NCBI RefSeq assembly: GCF_014192575.1
Contig: NZ_JACHYC010000006.1
Span: 372,001 to 436,000 of the forward strand
Source of the DNA: Variovorax sp. Sphag1AA
Lineage (GTDB): Bacteria > Pseudomonadota > Gammaproteobacteria > Burkholderiales > Burkholderiaceae_C
Direction of reading: 5' to 3'
DNA: 64,000 nt
Below the pieces are notes generated by a model. It ran no database searches. It was not told the DNA's origin and saw only the letters and a program-made list of their open reading frames with translations. The translations under genes were made by a program, and so were the position numbers. The stretch's first letter is position 1; each line of letters opens with the position of its first letter. This document shows positions 33,430 through 42,451 of this stretch, piece by piece.

Positions 33430-34593
33430 ATGGTCATGGCCATCGTCCTCGTCGTCATCGTGGTGGGCTCCGTGCTGTTCCACCTCTTCAGCCCGTGGTG
33501 GACCACGCCGCTCGCGTCCAACTGGAAGACGATGGACGACACGCTGACGATCACGCTGATCATCACCGGCATCTTCTTCGTCGCGATCAACCTGTTCATC
33601 GTCTATGCGCTGGTGCGCTTCCGCCATCGCGAAGGTCGGCGCGCGCAGCTTGAACCCGAGAACCGCAAGCTCGAGCGCTGGCTGATCATCGGCACCTCCG
33701 TCGGCATCGCAGCGTTGCTCGCGCCCGGGCTGCTGGTCTACGCGAACTTCGTGAGGTCGCCGCCCGATGCGATGGTGCTCGAAGTGCTCGGGCAACAGTG
33801 GCAGTGGCACTACCGTTTCCCGGGCGCGGACGGCAAGCTCGGCGCGACCGATGCGCGATACGTCACGGGCGGCAATCCCTTCGGCATCGACCCGAACGAT
33901 CCGTCGGGCCAGGACGACTTGCTCGTCGTCTCCAACGAAGTCCACCTGCCGCTCGACAAGCCGGTGCTTGTGCTGATCCGTTCGCACGATGTGCTGCACG
34001 ACTTCTACGTGCCGCCATTCCGCGCGCGGATGAACAGCGTGCCCGGGCAGATCAGCCGCTTCTGGTTCACGCCGACGGTCGCGGGGCGCTACGAGGCCCT
34101 GTGCGCGCAGCTCTGTGGCGTCGGGCATCCCAACATGCGCGGCTTCGTGGTGGTGGAAGACGCCGCGGCCTTCCAGGCCTGGCAGGCGACGCTGCCGACT
34201 TTTGCGAAGACCCAGGTCAAGGCAGCGCCGGCACCGTCGGTCGAAGGCGCGGCGGGCGCTGCCGCACGCATCGAACAAGGGCGCGCGCTCTCCGAATCGA
34301 AGGGATGCGTGGCCTGCCACACCATCGACGGCAGCCCGCGCGTCGGACCGACCTGGAAGGGCCTGTTCGGCAAGACGGAAACCATGGAAGACGGCTCCCG
34401 CGCGCTGGTGGACGAGGCGTATCTGCGCAGCTTCATCACCGATCCGGCCGCGCGGCGCGTGAAGGGCTTCCCACCGGTCATGCCGAAGATGGATCTGAGC
34501 AAGGAAGAGCTGGATGCGCTGGTGGCCTACATCCAGAGCCTCGGCAGCGCACCACCCGCGCAGGCCGCCACCGAACAGAAGGCACAGCGATGA
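33430..34593 (+). CDS. coxM: Cytochrome c oxidase subunit II fused to cytochrome c (CoxM-like)
   Basis: This is a 387-residue subunit. Two N-terminal membrane helices precede the cupredoxin domain. The Cu-A ligands are visible as Cys225, Cys229, His233 and Met236 (CAQLCGVGHPNM). A C-terminal cytochrome c domain carries heme motif C293-V-A-C-H297 and a likely axial Met in PPVMPKM. The fusion defines a caa3-type oxidase. Gene order and the fusion match coxMNOP of Bradyrhizobium, an alternative terminal oxidase. The stop overlaps the subunit I start by ATGA. Confidence 0.92.
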   Translation: MVMAIVLVVIVVGSVLFHLFSPWWTTPLASNWKTMDDTLTITLIITGIFFVAINLFIVYALVRFRHREGRRAQLEPENRKLERWLIIGTSVGIAALLAPGLLVYANFVRSPPDAMVLEVLGQQWQWHYRFPGADGKLGATDARYVTGGNPFGIDPNDPSGQDDLLVVSNEVHLPLDKPVLVLIRSHDVLHDFYVPPFRARMNSVPGQISRFWFTPTVAGRYEALCAQLCGVGHPNMRGFVVVEDAAAFQAWQATLPTFAKTQVKAAPAPSVEGAAGAAARIEQGRALSESKGCVACHTIDGSPRVGPTWKGLFGKTETMEDGSRALVDEAYLRSFITDPAARRVKGFPPVMPKMDLSKEELDALVAYIQSLGSAPPAQAATEQKAQR

Positions 34594-36365
34594 ATCCGCA
34601 CGATGAAGACGACAGCGGGCATCACCACGAGCCCAAGACCTTCCTGACGCGCTACGTCTGGAGTCAGGACCACAAGGTGATCGCGGTGCAGTACGCCAGC
34701 ACCGCGATCGCGGTCGGCGTGGTGGGCCTCGTGCTGTCGAACCTGATGCGGCTCCAGCTCGGCTTCCCGGGGCATTTCGAATTCATCAACCCCGAGCGCT
34801 ACTACCAGTTCGTGACGATGCACGGAATGATCATGGTGATCTACCTGCTCACCGCGCTCTTCCTGGGTGGCTTCGGCAACTACCTCATCCCGCTGATGGT
34901 CGGCGCGCGGGACATGGTGTTTCCGTACCTCAACATGCTGAGCTTCTGGGTCTACCTGCTGTCGGTGCTGGTGCTGATGGCGAGCTTCTTCGTCGGCAGC
35001 GGACCGACCGGCGCGGGGTGGACGCTCTACCCGCCGCAGTCGATCCTGCCCGGCACGCCGGGCTACGAAGGCGGCATCCAGCTCATGCTGGTGTCGCTCA
35101 TCATCTTCATCGTCGCGACGACGATGGGCGGCCTCAACTACGTCACCACCGTGCTCCAGGCGCGTTGCCAGGGCATGACGCTGATGCGCATGCCGCTCAC
35201 CGTCTGGGGCATCTTCGTGGCGACCATCCTTGCGCTGCTGGGCTTCCCGGCGCTGTTCGTGAGCGGCGTGATGCTGCTGCTCGACCGCACGCTGGGCACC
35301 AGCTTCTTCATGCCGGCGCTGGTGTCGATGGGCCAGGTCACGAACTACAAGGGCGGCAGCCCGCTGCTGTTCCAGCACCTCTTCTGGTTCTTCGGCCATC
35401 CGGAGGTCTACATCGTGGCGCTGCCGGCCTTCGGCATCGTCTCCGACCTGATCAGCGTGCATGCGCGCAAGTGCATCTTCGGCTACCGGATGATGGTGTG
35501 GGCCATCGTCGCGATCGGCGGGCTCAGCGTGGTCGTCTGGGCCCACCACATGTTCGTCGCGGGCACGAATCCGTACTTCGGCTTCTTCTTCGCGACCACC
35601 ACGCTGATCATCGCGGTGCCGACAGCGATCAAGGTCTACAACTGGCTGCTGACACTGTGGCGCGGCGACATCCACCTTTCGGTGCCGATGCTTTTTGCGC
35701 TGGCGTTCGTCTGCACCTTCGCGATCGGCGGACTCACGGGGCTGTTCCTCGGCAACGTGAGCGTGGACATTCCGCTGTCGGGCACCTACTTCGTGGTGGC
35801 GCACTTCCACATGGTGATGGGCGTGGCGCCACTGCTGGTGGTGTTCGGCGGCATCTATCACTGGTACCCGAAGGTCTCCGGGCGCATGCTGGACGACCGC
35901 CTCGGGCACCTGCACTTCTGGATCACCTTCCTCGGCACCTACCTGATCTACTTTCCGATGCACTACCTCGGCGTGCTGGGCATGCCAAGGCGCTACTACA
36001 ACTTCGACGGCTACAAGTTCATCCCGCAATCGGCATTCGCGCTGAACGAGTTCATCACGGTGGTCGCGCTCATCGTCGGCGCGGCGCAGTTCATCTTCAT
36101 CTTCAATCTCGCGTGGAGCCTGTGGCGCGGCCGGCCGGCGACCGCCAATCCATGGAAGGCCGCGTCGCTCGAATGGCAGACAGCCGCGACGCCACCGCCG
36201 CATGGCAACTGGGGGCCGCGCCTGCCAGTGGTCTATCGCTGGGCGTATGCCTATGGAACGCCTGGTGCGAAGGAAGACTTCATCCCGCAGAACGCACCGC
36301 CGGAAGCCGGCGGCGTGGAACCCGAGCCACACGGCAAGGGTGAAGCCAGTGGAGTGCCGGCATGA
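34590..36365 (+). CDS. coxN: Cytochrome c oxidase subunit I (CoxN-like)
   Basis: This is a 591-residue catalytic subunit of the heme-copper oxidase family with about 12 helices. Heme and Cu-B ligands are visible: FVTMHGMIMVIYL (low-spin heme), HPEVYIVALPAFG (His-Tyr crosslink pair), WAHHMFVAG (Cu-B His pair) and VVAHFHMVMG (heme ligands). The HPEVY motif places it in the A-type group. The start at 34590 replaces a much longer open frame running back into coxM and is fixed by the ATGA overlap. It reduces O2 to water at the inner membrane and pumps protons. Confidence 0.94.
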   Translation: MNPHDEDDSGHHHEPKTFLTRYVWSQDHKVIAVQYASTAIAVGVVGLVLSNLMRLQLGFPGHFEFINPERYYQFVTMHGMIMVIYLLTALFLGGFGNYLIPLMVGARDMVFPYLNMLSFWVYLLSVLVLMASFFVGSGPTGAGWTLYPPQSILPGTPGYEGGIQLMLVSLIIFIVATTMGGLNYVTTVLQARCQGMTLMRMPLTVWGIFVATILALLGFPALFVSGVMLLLDRTLGTSFFMPALVSMGQVTNYKGGSPLLFQHLFWFFGHPEVYIVALPAFGIVSDLISVHARKCIFGYRMMVWAIVAIGGLSVVVWAHHMFVAGTNPYFGFFFATTTLIIAVPTAIKVYNWLLTLWRGDIHLSVPMLFALAFVCTFAIGGLTGLFLGNVSVDIPLSGTYFVVAHFHMVMGVAPLLVVFGGIYHWYPKVSGRMLDDRLGHLHFWITFLGTYLIYFPMHYLGVLGMPRRYYNFDGYKFIPQSAFALNEFITVVALIVGAAQFIFIFNLAWSLWRGRPATANPWKAASLEWQTAATPPPHGNWGPRLPVVYRWAYAYGTPGAKEDFIPQNAPPEAGGVEPEPHGKGEASGVPA

Positions 36366-36982
36366 CCGCCACGATGGTCGCCCCGCGCATCGACCGCAGC
36401 CCCGGTCCCACCACTCCGCGGGCGAGGGCGGCGAGCATCGGGCTCTGGGTCTTCATGGGCGTGGTCACGGCGCTGTTCTCGCTCTTCGCGATGGCCTACC
36501 TGATGCGCATGAACAGCACGGATGCGGTGACGCTCGCGCTGCCGTGGCAACTCTGGCTGAGCACAGCGCTGCTCGTCGCCGGCAGCGTGACCTTGCAGCG
36601 TGCCGGCGCTGCGGCGCGCCGTGTGGATGCGACTCGCGCGCACGGACTGCTGCTCGCCGGTGGAATCTGCGCGATCGCATTCCTGTGCGTGCAGCTCTGG
36701 GCCTGGCGAGTGATGCTGAACGCGCAAGTGGTGCCCGCAGGCAATCCGGCCGGCAGCTTCTTCTATCTGCTCACCGCCATGCATGGCCTGCACGTGGCCG
36801 GAGGACTGATCGCATGGGCGTGGGTCATGCGCACCTTCCCGCGCGAGGCTGCCGATGGCGGCTGGCGCATCGCGCTGTGCGCCCGCTACTGGCACTTCAT
36901 GCTGGCGGTATGGCTGGCGCTGTTCGCCCTGCTCGCCTGGGTCACGCCGGAGGTGGCACGCCTCATCTGTGGCACTGTCTGA
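36362..36982 (+). CDS. coxO: Cytochrome c oxidase subunit III-like protein, first copy (CoxO-like)
   Basis: This is a 206-residue membrane protein with about five helices. It carries the subunit III signature LTAMHGLHVAGGLIAW and the C-terminal CARYWHFMLAVWLALFALL. It is more divergent and shorter than the second copy. Overlaps subunit I by ATGA. Two subunit III genes are also present in the coxMNOP cluster. Structural role in the oxidase complex is expected, not shown. Confidence 0.85.
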   Translation: MTATMVAPRIDRSPGPTTPRARAASIGLWVFMGVVTALFSLFAMAYLMRMNSTDAVTLALPWQLWLSTALLVAGSVTLQRAGAAARRVDATRAHGLLLAGGICAIAFLCVQLWAWRVMLNAQVVPAGNPAGSFFYLLTAMHGLHVAGGLIAWAWVMRTFPREAADGGWRIALCARYWHFMLAVWLALFALLAWVTPEVARLICGTV

Positions 36983-36992
36983 AAGGGCCTCC

Positions 36993-37691
36993 ATGAGTAC
37001 CGCGACTGCTGCATCTCATTCCACCGCGGGTACCGCAGCCCTCGAAGGGTTGCGCGGCCTGGTCTCCGACTGGTCGTCCGATCGCCGCGCCTTCCACGTC
37101 TCGTGGGGCAAGGCGATGATGTGGATCTTCCTGCTGAGCGACACCTTCGTCTTCAGCTGCTTCCTCATCGGCTACATGACGGTGCGCGTATCGACCACCG
37201 CGAGCTGGCCGAACCCGAGCGAGGTGTTCGGGCTGAACGTCGGCGGCGCGGACGTGCCCCTTTTGCTGATCGCGATCATGACCTTCGTCCTCATCAGCAG
37301 CAGCGGCACGATGGCCATGGCGGTCAACTGCGCCTATCGCCGCGACAAGATCAACGCGGCCACGCTGATGATCGTGACCGCTACGTGCGGCGAGATCTTC
37401 GTCGGCATGCAGGCCTTCGAGTGGTCCAAGCTCATCCTCCACGAAGGTGTGCGGCCGTGGGGTAATCCGATGGGTGCTGCGCAGTTCGGCTCGGCCTTCT
37501 TCATGATCACCGGCTTTCACGGGCTGCACGTCTCCGCGGGCGTGGTCTACCTTCTCACGGTGGCCTTCAAGCTGGTGCGGGGCGACTACGACAAGAGCGG
37601 CAACTACCAGATCGTCGAGATCGCGGGCCTCTATTGGCACTTCGTCGATCTGGTGTGGGTCTTCATCTTCGCGCTGTTCTATCTCTGGTGA
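36993..37691 (+). CDS. coxP: Cytochrome c oxidase subunit III, second copy (CoxP-like)
   Basis: This is a 232-residue subunit III with about five to six helices. The signature segments ITGFHGLHVSAGVVYLL and IAGLYWHFVDLVWVFIF are near-canonical. The start MSTATAASHS (36993) was chosen over a longer frame because AAAGGG lies just upstream and the family begins here. It lies 10 bases after the first subunit III gene. Confidence 0.9.
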   Translation: MSTATAASHSTAGTAALEGLRGLVSDWSSDRRAFHVSWGKAMMWIFLLSDTFVFSCFLIGYMTVRVSTTASWPNPSEVFGLNVGGADVPLLLIAIMTFVLISSSGTMAMAVNCAYRRDKINAATLMIVTATCGEIFVGMQAFEWSKLILHEGVRPWGNPMGAAQFGSAFFMITGFHGLHVSAGVVYLLTVAFKLVRGDYDKSGNYQIVEIAGLYWHFVDLVWVFIFALFYLW

Positions 37692-37699
37692 GGTCGACC

Positions 37700-38029
37700 A
37701 TGAATCCATCCGGCACACCCAGCGGCACCGGCCAGCAACATCCGATCAGTCTCTATCTCAAGATATGGGGGCTGCTCTTCGTTCTGAGCACGATGTCGTA
37801 CCTGGTCGACTACTTCCACTTCCATGGGCTGCTGCGCTGGTCACTCATCGTGATCTTCATGTTGCTGAAGGCCGGGCTGATCGTCTCGGTGTTCATGCAC
37901 ATGGCATGGGAACGGCTGTCCCTGGTCTACGCCATCCTGGTGCCGCCTCTGGCACTCCTGGTGCTGGTCGGGCTCATGTTCGCGGAGGCCGGCCACACTT
38001 TCCTGACGCGGCACCTGTTCTTCAACTAG
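37700..38029 (+). CDS. Cytochrome c oxidase subunit IV-like protein
   Basis: This is a 109-residue protein with three predicted helices (about 21-37, 44-66, 72-95), matching the bacterial subunit IV/CyoD-like (COX4_pro) layout, including LLKAGLIVSVFMHMAWE. The start MNPSGTPSG follows the subunit III stop by 8 bases. It overlaps the convergent SGNH hydrolase gene by 8 bases at their 3' ends. Confidence 0.85.
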   Translation: MNPSGTPSGTGQQHPISLYLKIWGLLFVLSTMSYLVDYFHFHGLLRWSLIVIFMLLKAGLIVSVFMHMAWERLSLVYAILVPPLALLVLVGLMFAEAGHTFLTRHLFFN

Positions 38030-39146
38030 CCGGCTGTGGCCTGGCCGCGACCGCGTCGACGAAGCGCGCCGCCTCGTCGTCGCTGATCGGCGTCAGCGGC
38101 AGCCCGAAGGCATCACGCAGCCGGGCGATGATCGATTGCGCCCAAAGTACGTTCCAGACAAGGCCGGCATGGTCGTCGGCGAGCATGGTGTTGGAAGGCT
38201 CGTCGCCTTGCGTGTGGGTCACCGTCAGGTGGCCGAGGCGAACGGACTTGAAATCCGGTTCGCCGTTGGGGCCACGGATGCCCCAGCGTTCCACGGCCCA
38301 CGCATCGGAGTCGAAGAAGGCGATCCGCTTCGGATCGGCCTCGGCGATCTTGCGGAAGGCGTCATTGGCACTGGCGAGCGCCTTGCGGATATTGGGCGGC
38401 GACGTCGCGTCGCGGTACTTGTCCTGCTCGACAGGGTCATCGCCCTGATTGGTCATGCCTGCGATCAGGATGCGCACCGATGGCTGGGCGGCATGGATCG
38501 CTTCGATCGAGCGGTTGATCTGCTGCGTGCAGTAGTCGATCACGCGGCGCAGTTCGGGCGCCTGCGGGTCGCGCGCCATCACGTCGAGGTAGGCATTCCA
38601 GTCGTTCGCGCCGATGTAGATCACGACGACGCCGTTCTGCCAGCGCGTGGGCTGTTCCTTCATCAACGCGAGCAGGCGCGGCACCTGCGGATAGCGGAAA
38701 CCGAGCCCGTCGCCCATGAGGTTCTTGCAGGCGGCGCCGGAGTTCGCAAAGTTGTAGAGGTAGTCCTGCTTGATCGGTGTGCGCGACGGCAGCAGGCCCA
38801 CCAGATTGCGTGCCCAGGCCGACCACCACGGGCGCCCCCAATGCAACCAGGGGCCGAGGTCGAGCTCGTTGCCGCGCAGCCGTGCGAGCACTTCGGTCCA
38901 CTGGAAGGTGCGATCGTGCAACGCGCCCCCGCGCTCGCGGCCTCCAGGTGGGAAGGTCAGACTGTCCTGGTACGAATGGCTGTTGGAGTCGCCCAGGACT
39001 GCAATCGGGATCGTGCCCCGCGGCGCAGGCGGGGGGATCGCGCCGGGCGGTGCGCCATCGCTGCGGGTCAGCGCCACCGCGACGGCCGCAACCGCCAGAA
39101 CCACGATGGCACACGCGATGAAGAGGCCGAAGAGTCGAGGGCTCAT
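38022..39146 (-). CDS. SGNH/GDSL-family hydrolase, membrane-anchored
   Basis: This is a 374-residue protein with an N-terminal helix (LFGLFIACAIVVLAVAAVAV) and a periplasmic SGNH domain. Block I is GDSNSHSYQ with likely nucleophile Ser54, block II is NSGAACKN, block III IGANDW and block V DDHAG with the Asp/His pair. SGNH enzymes are esterases, lipases or carbohydrate deacetylases, and the substrate is not predictable here. It stands alone between the oxidase cluster and the MFS fusion gene. Confidence 0.82.
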   Translation of the reverse strand: MSPRLFGLFIACAIVVLAVAAVAVALTRSDGAPPGAIPPPAPRGTIPIAVLGDSNSHSYQDSLTFPPGGRERGGALHDRTFQWTEVLARLRGNELDLGPWLHWGRPWWSAWARNLVGLLPSRTPIKQDYLYNFANSGAACKNLMGDGLGFRYPQVPRLLALMKEQPTRWQNGVVVIYIGANDWNAYLDVMARDPQAPELRRVIDYCTQQINRSIEAIHAAQPSVRILIAGMTNQGDDPVEQDKYRDATSPPNIRKALASANDAFRKIAEADPKRIAFFDSDAWAVERWGIRGPNGEPDFKSVRLGHLTVTHTQGDEPSNTMLADDHAGLVWNVLWAQSIIARLRDAFGLPLTPISDDEAARFVDAVAARPQPAS

Positions 39147-39162
39147 GGCCGCGGATTGTGAC

Positions 39163-40791
39163 TCAACGATGCGCGATGTAGCGCGTGATCACGGGCAGCG
39201 ATTCGCCCTTGTGGAAAGCCAGCCGGCGCTCGCGCAGCGCCATGTCCGCGGCGGTGGCGCGGTGGAACCGGCGCAAGTGCTCGGTCCACGACTCGTCGGT
39301 GATCTGCTCGACATAGCGGTTGGGCTCGGCGATGTCGTGCAGCAGTTCCCAGGCGATCGCGCCCTGGCTGAGCCGCGCGCGACGCGTTTCGTGCATCACG
39401 AGGCGGAAAGCGGCGGCGCGAGCGGGGTCGATCAGGTACTCGACCGTGATGATCACGCGGCCCTCTTCATCGGGCGGACTGTCGGGCGGGCCCTTGGTCC
39501 AGCCCTGGGTGGCGGGACGGGTGTCGTCCTCCTCGCCGGTGCCGTCGGTCACGTAGCGGACGGCGGCCGACATGCACACCACGCCGCTCACCGCCGCGAC
39601 ACCCAGGCTGACGTAGAGCGATGTCAGTTCGGCCACCTGACCCCACAGCGCGGCGCCGAACGCGCTCGCGCCCATGATCCCCATCTGGTACATCGACATG
39701 CCGCGCGCGCGGACCCAGTCGGGCAGCGCGAGCTGGGCCGACACCGACAGCGAATTGGCCACGGTGATCCATGCCATGCCGCTCAGGAACATCGCCGGCA
39801 CCGCCACCCAAGCATTCGGCGCGACCGCCATCACCGCCGTTGCGCCGGACTGCAGCACCGTGCCCCGCAGCACGAGCTGGTCGCGTGCCATTGCCTGACG
39901 CAGGCGCGGCAGGAACAGCACCGCAACGATCGCGCCAGCGCCCATCGCGGCCAGCAGCAGCGTGAAGGTGCCGGCGCCGCCGCCGTGCAGATTGCGCGCC
40001 AGGAGCGGCAGCAGCGCGAGCAGCGCGGTCGAATGCAGGAAGGAGATCGCCACCCGCGTGAGCACGGCGCGCATGCGACGCGACTGCCGTACGAACTGCA
40101 CGCCGACGCGTATCGCGCTGACGAGCTTCTCGCGGCCGAGCGGGCTCGGCGTGTGCTCGCGCCGCCAGTGCAGCACCACGAAGCCCGAGGCCACGCACAT
40201 CACCGCGTTGAGACCGAACACCCATACCGTGCCGGCGCTCGCGATCAGGGTGCCCGCCAGCAGCGGACCGATGATGCGCGAGGCGTTCATCGCGATGCCA
40301 TTGAGACCGAGGGCCGCCGGCAGGTGCGTGCGCGGCACCAGCTCGGGCACGATCGCCGAGAACACCGGCCAGCGCATCGCCAGGCCGATGCCGTTGGCAA
40401 ACGTCAGGCCCAGCAGCAGGGGCGCGGTCATGAGGTCGAGCACGACGGCGGCGCATAGCACGATGGCGGCGCCGGCGAGCCAGAACTGCGTCGCGACCAG
40501 CCAGCGTCGCCGGTCGAGGATGTCGGCCAGCGCACCGCTTGGCAGCCCGAGCAGGAACACCGGCAGGGTCGACGCCGATTGCACCAGCGCCACCCACATC
40601 GGCGATGTGGTGAGCGAGGTCATCATCCACGCCGCCGCCACGTCGTTCATCCACATGCAGATGTTGGCGATGAGCCAGGTGCTCCACAGCATGCGGAACA
40701 CGGGCAGCCTGAGCGGCTCGAGAGGGCCGATGCGAGCGGGCTGGCTCGGGCGCGGCGGGAGAGGTGTTTCTTCGGGCGAGATCGGTGGCAT
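39163..40791 (-). CDS. MFS transporter (MFS_3/EntS-like) with C-terminal monooxygenase-like domain
   Basis: This is a 542-residue protein. About 12 helices (residues 30-420) with ADILDRRRW in the loop after helix 2 place it in the MFS_3 (DUF894) group. A Thr/Pro/Asp-rich linker leads to a soluble C-terminal domain (about 445-540: VIITVEYLIDPARAAAFRLV; WTEHLRRFHRAT) that resembles antibiotic-biosynthesis-monooxygenase-type ferredoxin-like folds. This fusion recurs in the MFS_3 family and is of unknown purpose. Export substrate unknown. It starts 13 bases after the amino-acid permease gene on the same strand. Confidence 0.85.
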   Translation of the reverse strand: MPPISPEETPLPPRPSQPARIGPLEPLRLPVFRMLWSTWLIANICMWMNDVAAAWMMTSLTTSPMWVALVQSASTLPVFLLGLPSGALADILDRRRWLVATQFWLAGAAIVLCAAVVLDLMTAPLLLGLTFANGIGLAMRWPVFSAIVPELVPRTHLPAALGLNGIAMNASRIIGPLLAGTLIASAGTVWVFGLNAVMCVASGFVVLHWRREHTPSPLGREKLVSAIRVGVQFVRQSRRMRAVLTRVAISFLHSTALLALLPLLARNLHGGGAGTFTLLLAAMGAGAIVAVLFLPRLRQAMARDQLVLRGTVLQSGATAVMAVAPNAWVAVPAMFLSGMAWITVANSLSVSAQLALPDWVRARGMSMYQMGIMGASAFGAALWGQVAELTSLYVSLGVAAVSGVVCMSAAVRYVTDGTGEEDDTRPATQGWTKGPPDSPPDEEGRVIITVEYLIDPARAAAFRLVMHETRRARLSQGAIAWELLHDIAEPNRYVEQITDESWTEHLRRFHRATAADMALRERRLAFHKGESLPVITRYIAHR

Positions 40792-40804
40792 GTGGTTCGT
40801 GGCC

Positions 40805-41572
40805 TCAGCCGCGGTCGCTACGCGCGAGCCGATGTTCGAGCCGGCGCAGCATCGTCGTGAGCGCCAGCGTCATCAGCCAGTAGATCACCGAGATGGCGAG
40901 GTACGGTTCCCAGTAGCGGCCATAGGCGCCGGCCACGGTGCGGGCGGCATACGCCAGCTCGGCCAGGCCGATCGCCGAGACCAGCGAGGTGTCCTTGAGC
41001 AGTGCGATGGCGTTGTTGCCGAGCGGCGGCAGCATGCGGCGGAATGCCTGCGGAAGCACCACATAGCGCATCACCTGTGCATGCGTGAAGCCCAGCGACC
41101 GGCCGGCGTCCACCTGTCCCCTGGAGATCGACTGGATGCCGGCACGGAACACTTCGGAAATGTAGGCAGCCGAATTCAGCGTGAGCGCCACGATGCCCGA
41201 GATCAGCGCGCCGTGCTCCTGCTTCAACTGGCGCGCGAGATCGCCGGTCACGATCAGGCCCGTGGTCGGATGGATGAAGAGCGGCATCACCGCGAAATGG
41301 ATCAGCAGGATCTGCACGAAGAGCGGCGTGCCGCGGAAGAAGCTCACATACACCGTCGATGGCCAGCGCAGGAAGAAGCGCGCCATCCAGCTCCAGGGTG
41401 CATGAACCGGGCGAGCCAGGCGCGCGAGCGCGAGGCACAGGCCCCAGGTCGCGCCGAGCAGCACGCAGACCACCGTCATGCGCAGCGTCATCCAGGCGCC
41501 TTCGATGAACAGGCTCTTGTATTCGAACAGGATGTCGGCCCGAAACCAGCCGAACCAGACGATGGGGTCCAT
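40805..41572 (-). CDS. Polar amino acid ABC transporter permease (HisM/GlnP-like)
   Basis: This is a 255-residue inner-membrane permease of the His/Glu/Gln/Arg family. It has TM helices at both ends and the conserved cytoplasmic EAA loop DAGRSLGFTHAQVMRYVVLP (about 155-175). It partners with the binding protein 41653-42417. Only one permease gene and no ATPase gene are present, so it must use an ATPase encoded elsewhere and may function as a homodimer. A hairpin separates it from the binding-protein gene. Confidence 0.88.
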   Translation of the reverse strand: MDPIVWFGWFRADILFEYKSLFIEGAWMTLRMTVVCVLLGATWGLCLALARLARPVHAPWSWMARFFLRWPSTVYVSFFRGTPLFVQILLIHFAVMPLFIHPTTGLIVTGDLARQLKQEHGALISGIVALTLNSAAYISEVFRAGIQSISRGQVDAGRSLGFTHAQVMRYVVLPQAFRRMLPPLGNNAIALLKDTSLVSAIGLAELAYAARTVAGAYGRYWEPYLAISVIYWLMTLALTTMLRRLEHRLARSDRG

Positions 41573-41603
41573 CGAACATTCCCTCCACAGCGGTCAATGA
41601 GAA

Positions 41604-41624
41604 ACGGCCGCGGGGAGCGGCCGT
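41604..41624 (-). terminator. Intercistronic hairpin between binding-protein and permease genes
   Basis: ACGGCCGC and GCGGCCGT form a perfect 8-bp stem around a 5-base loop, followed on the minus strand by TTTCTC. It sits after the binding-protein stop and before the permease start. Such hairpins commonly let the binding protein be made in excess by partial termination or mRNA protection. Confidence 0.6.
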
Positions 41625-41652
41625 GCGTGATTTGTCAGCGCGGGAGACCGCC

Positions 41653-42417
41653 CTACTTGGCGCTCGGGTCCTTGTCGAACCACTTCTTGTAGATCGTCGC
41701 GTAGGTGCCGTCGGCGCGGATAGCCGCGAGGCCGGCTGCCAGCTTGTCCTGAAGCGCCTTGTCGCCCTTCTTCACGACGATGCCGAACGATTCCTCGGGG
41801 AAGGACTTGTCGTCCACCGTCTTGAGATCGGGGTTCTGCGCCACGCGGTAGGCGATCACGCCGTTGTCGCCCACAGCGGCATCGACGCCGCCGCCGGCCA
41901 GCTCGGAAATGATCAGCGGCGTGCTCTCGAAGCGGCGCAGGTTCGGGTTGGTCTTGCCGAATTCGCGCGAGACCACGTCGTCGGCGGTGGATGCGTTGAC
42001 CACCGCGATCTTCTTGCCGGCGAGGTCCTTCAGCGACGTGACGCTGCTGCTCTTGGGCACCGCGATCAACTGCTTGGCGGCAAAGTAGGGCGGGGAGAAG
42101 TCGTAGCTCTGCTTGCGCTTCTCGTTGATGGTGACGCCCGAGATGATCAGGTCGACGTCGCCGTTGTTGAGCGCCGCGAAGATGCCGCTCCAGGGCGTGT
42201 TCACCAGCTTGATCTTGAAGCCCTGCTGCTTCGCGATGGCGTTGATGATGTCGATGTCGAAGCCGACGATCTGCTTGTCCTTGTTTTCGAAGGCGAACGG
42301 CGCATAGGTGGCGCTCGAGGCCACTGTGAGTTCGCGGTTCTGCGCCTGGGCGTTGAGCGCCAGAGAGGCGCCAATCAGGCCGAGCGAAAGCAGGAGAGCG
42401 CGGCGGAAGCGATTCAT
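41653..42417 (-). CDS. Polar amino acid ABC transporter substrate-binding protein
   Basis: This is a 254-residue periplasmic protein (SBP_bac_3). The start MNRFRRALLLSLGLIG with cleavage after AQAQ was chosen; AAGAGG lies upstream. Ligand-binding strands include YAPFAFENKDKQIVGFDID, DVDLIISGVTINEKRK and AVVNASTADDV. Specific for a polar amino acid by family, perhaps glutamine- or arginine-like, but not resolvable. It is the first gene of the transporter operon. Confidence 0.9.
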   Translation of the reverse strand: MNRFRRALLLSLGLIGASLALNAQAQNRELTVASSATYAPFAFENKDKQIVGFDIDIINAIAKQQGFKIKLVNTPWSGIFAALNNGDVDLIISGVTINEKRKQSYDFSPPYFAAKQLIAVPKSSSVTSLKDLAGKKIAVVNASTADDVVSREFGKTNPNLRRFESTPLIISELAGGGVDAAVGDNGVIAYRVAQNPDLKTVDDKSFPEESFGIVVKKGDKALQDKLAAGLAAIRADGTYATIYKKWFDKDPSAK

Positions 42418-42451
42418 CAGGTGCCTCTTGTCGTAATGGTGGTGGGCGATT

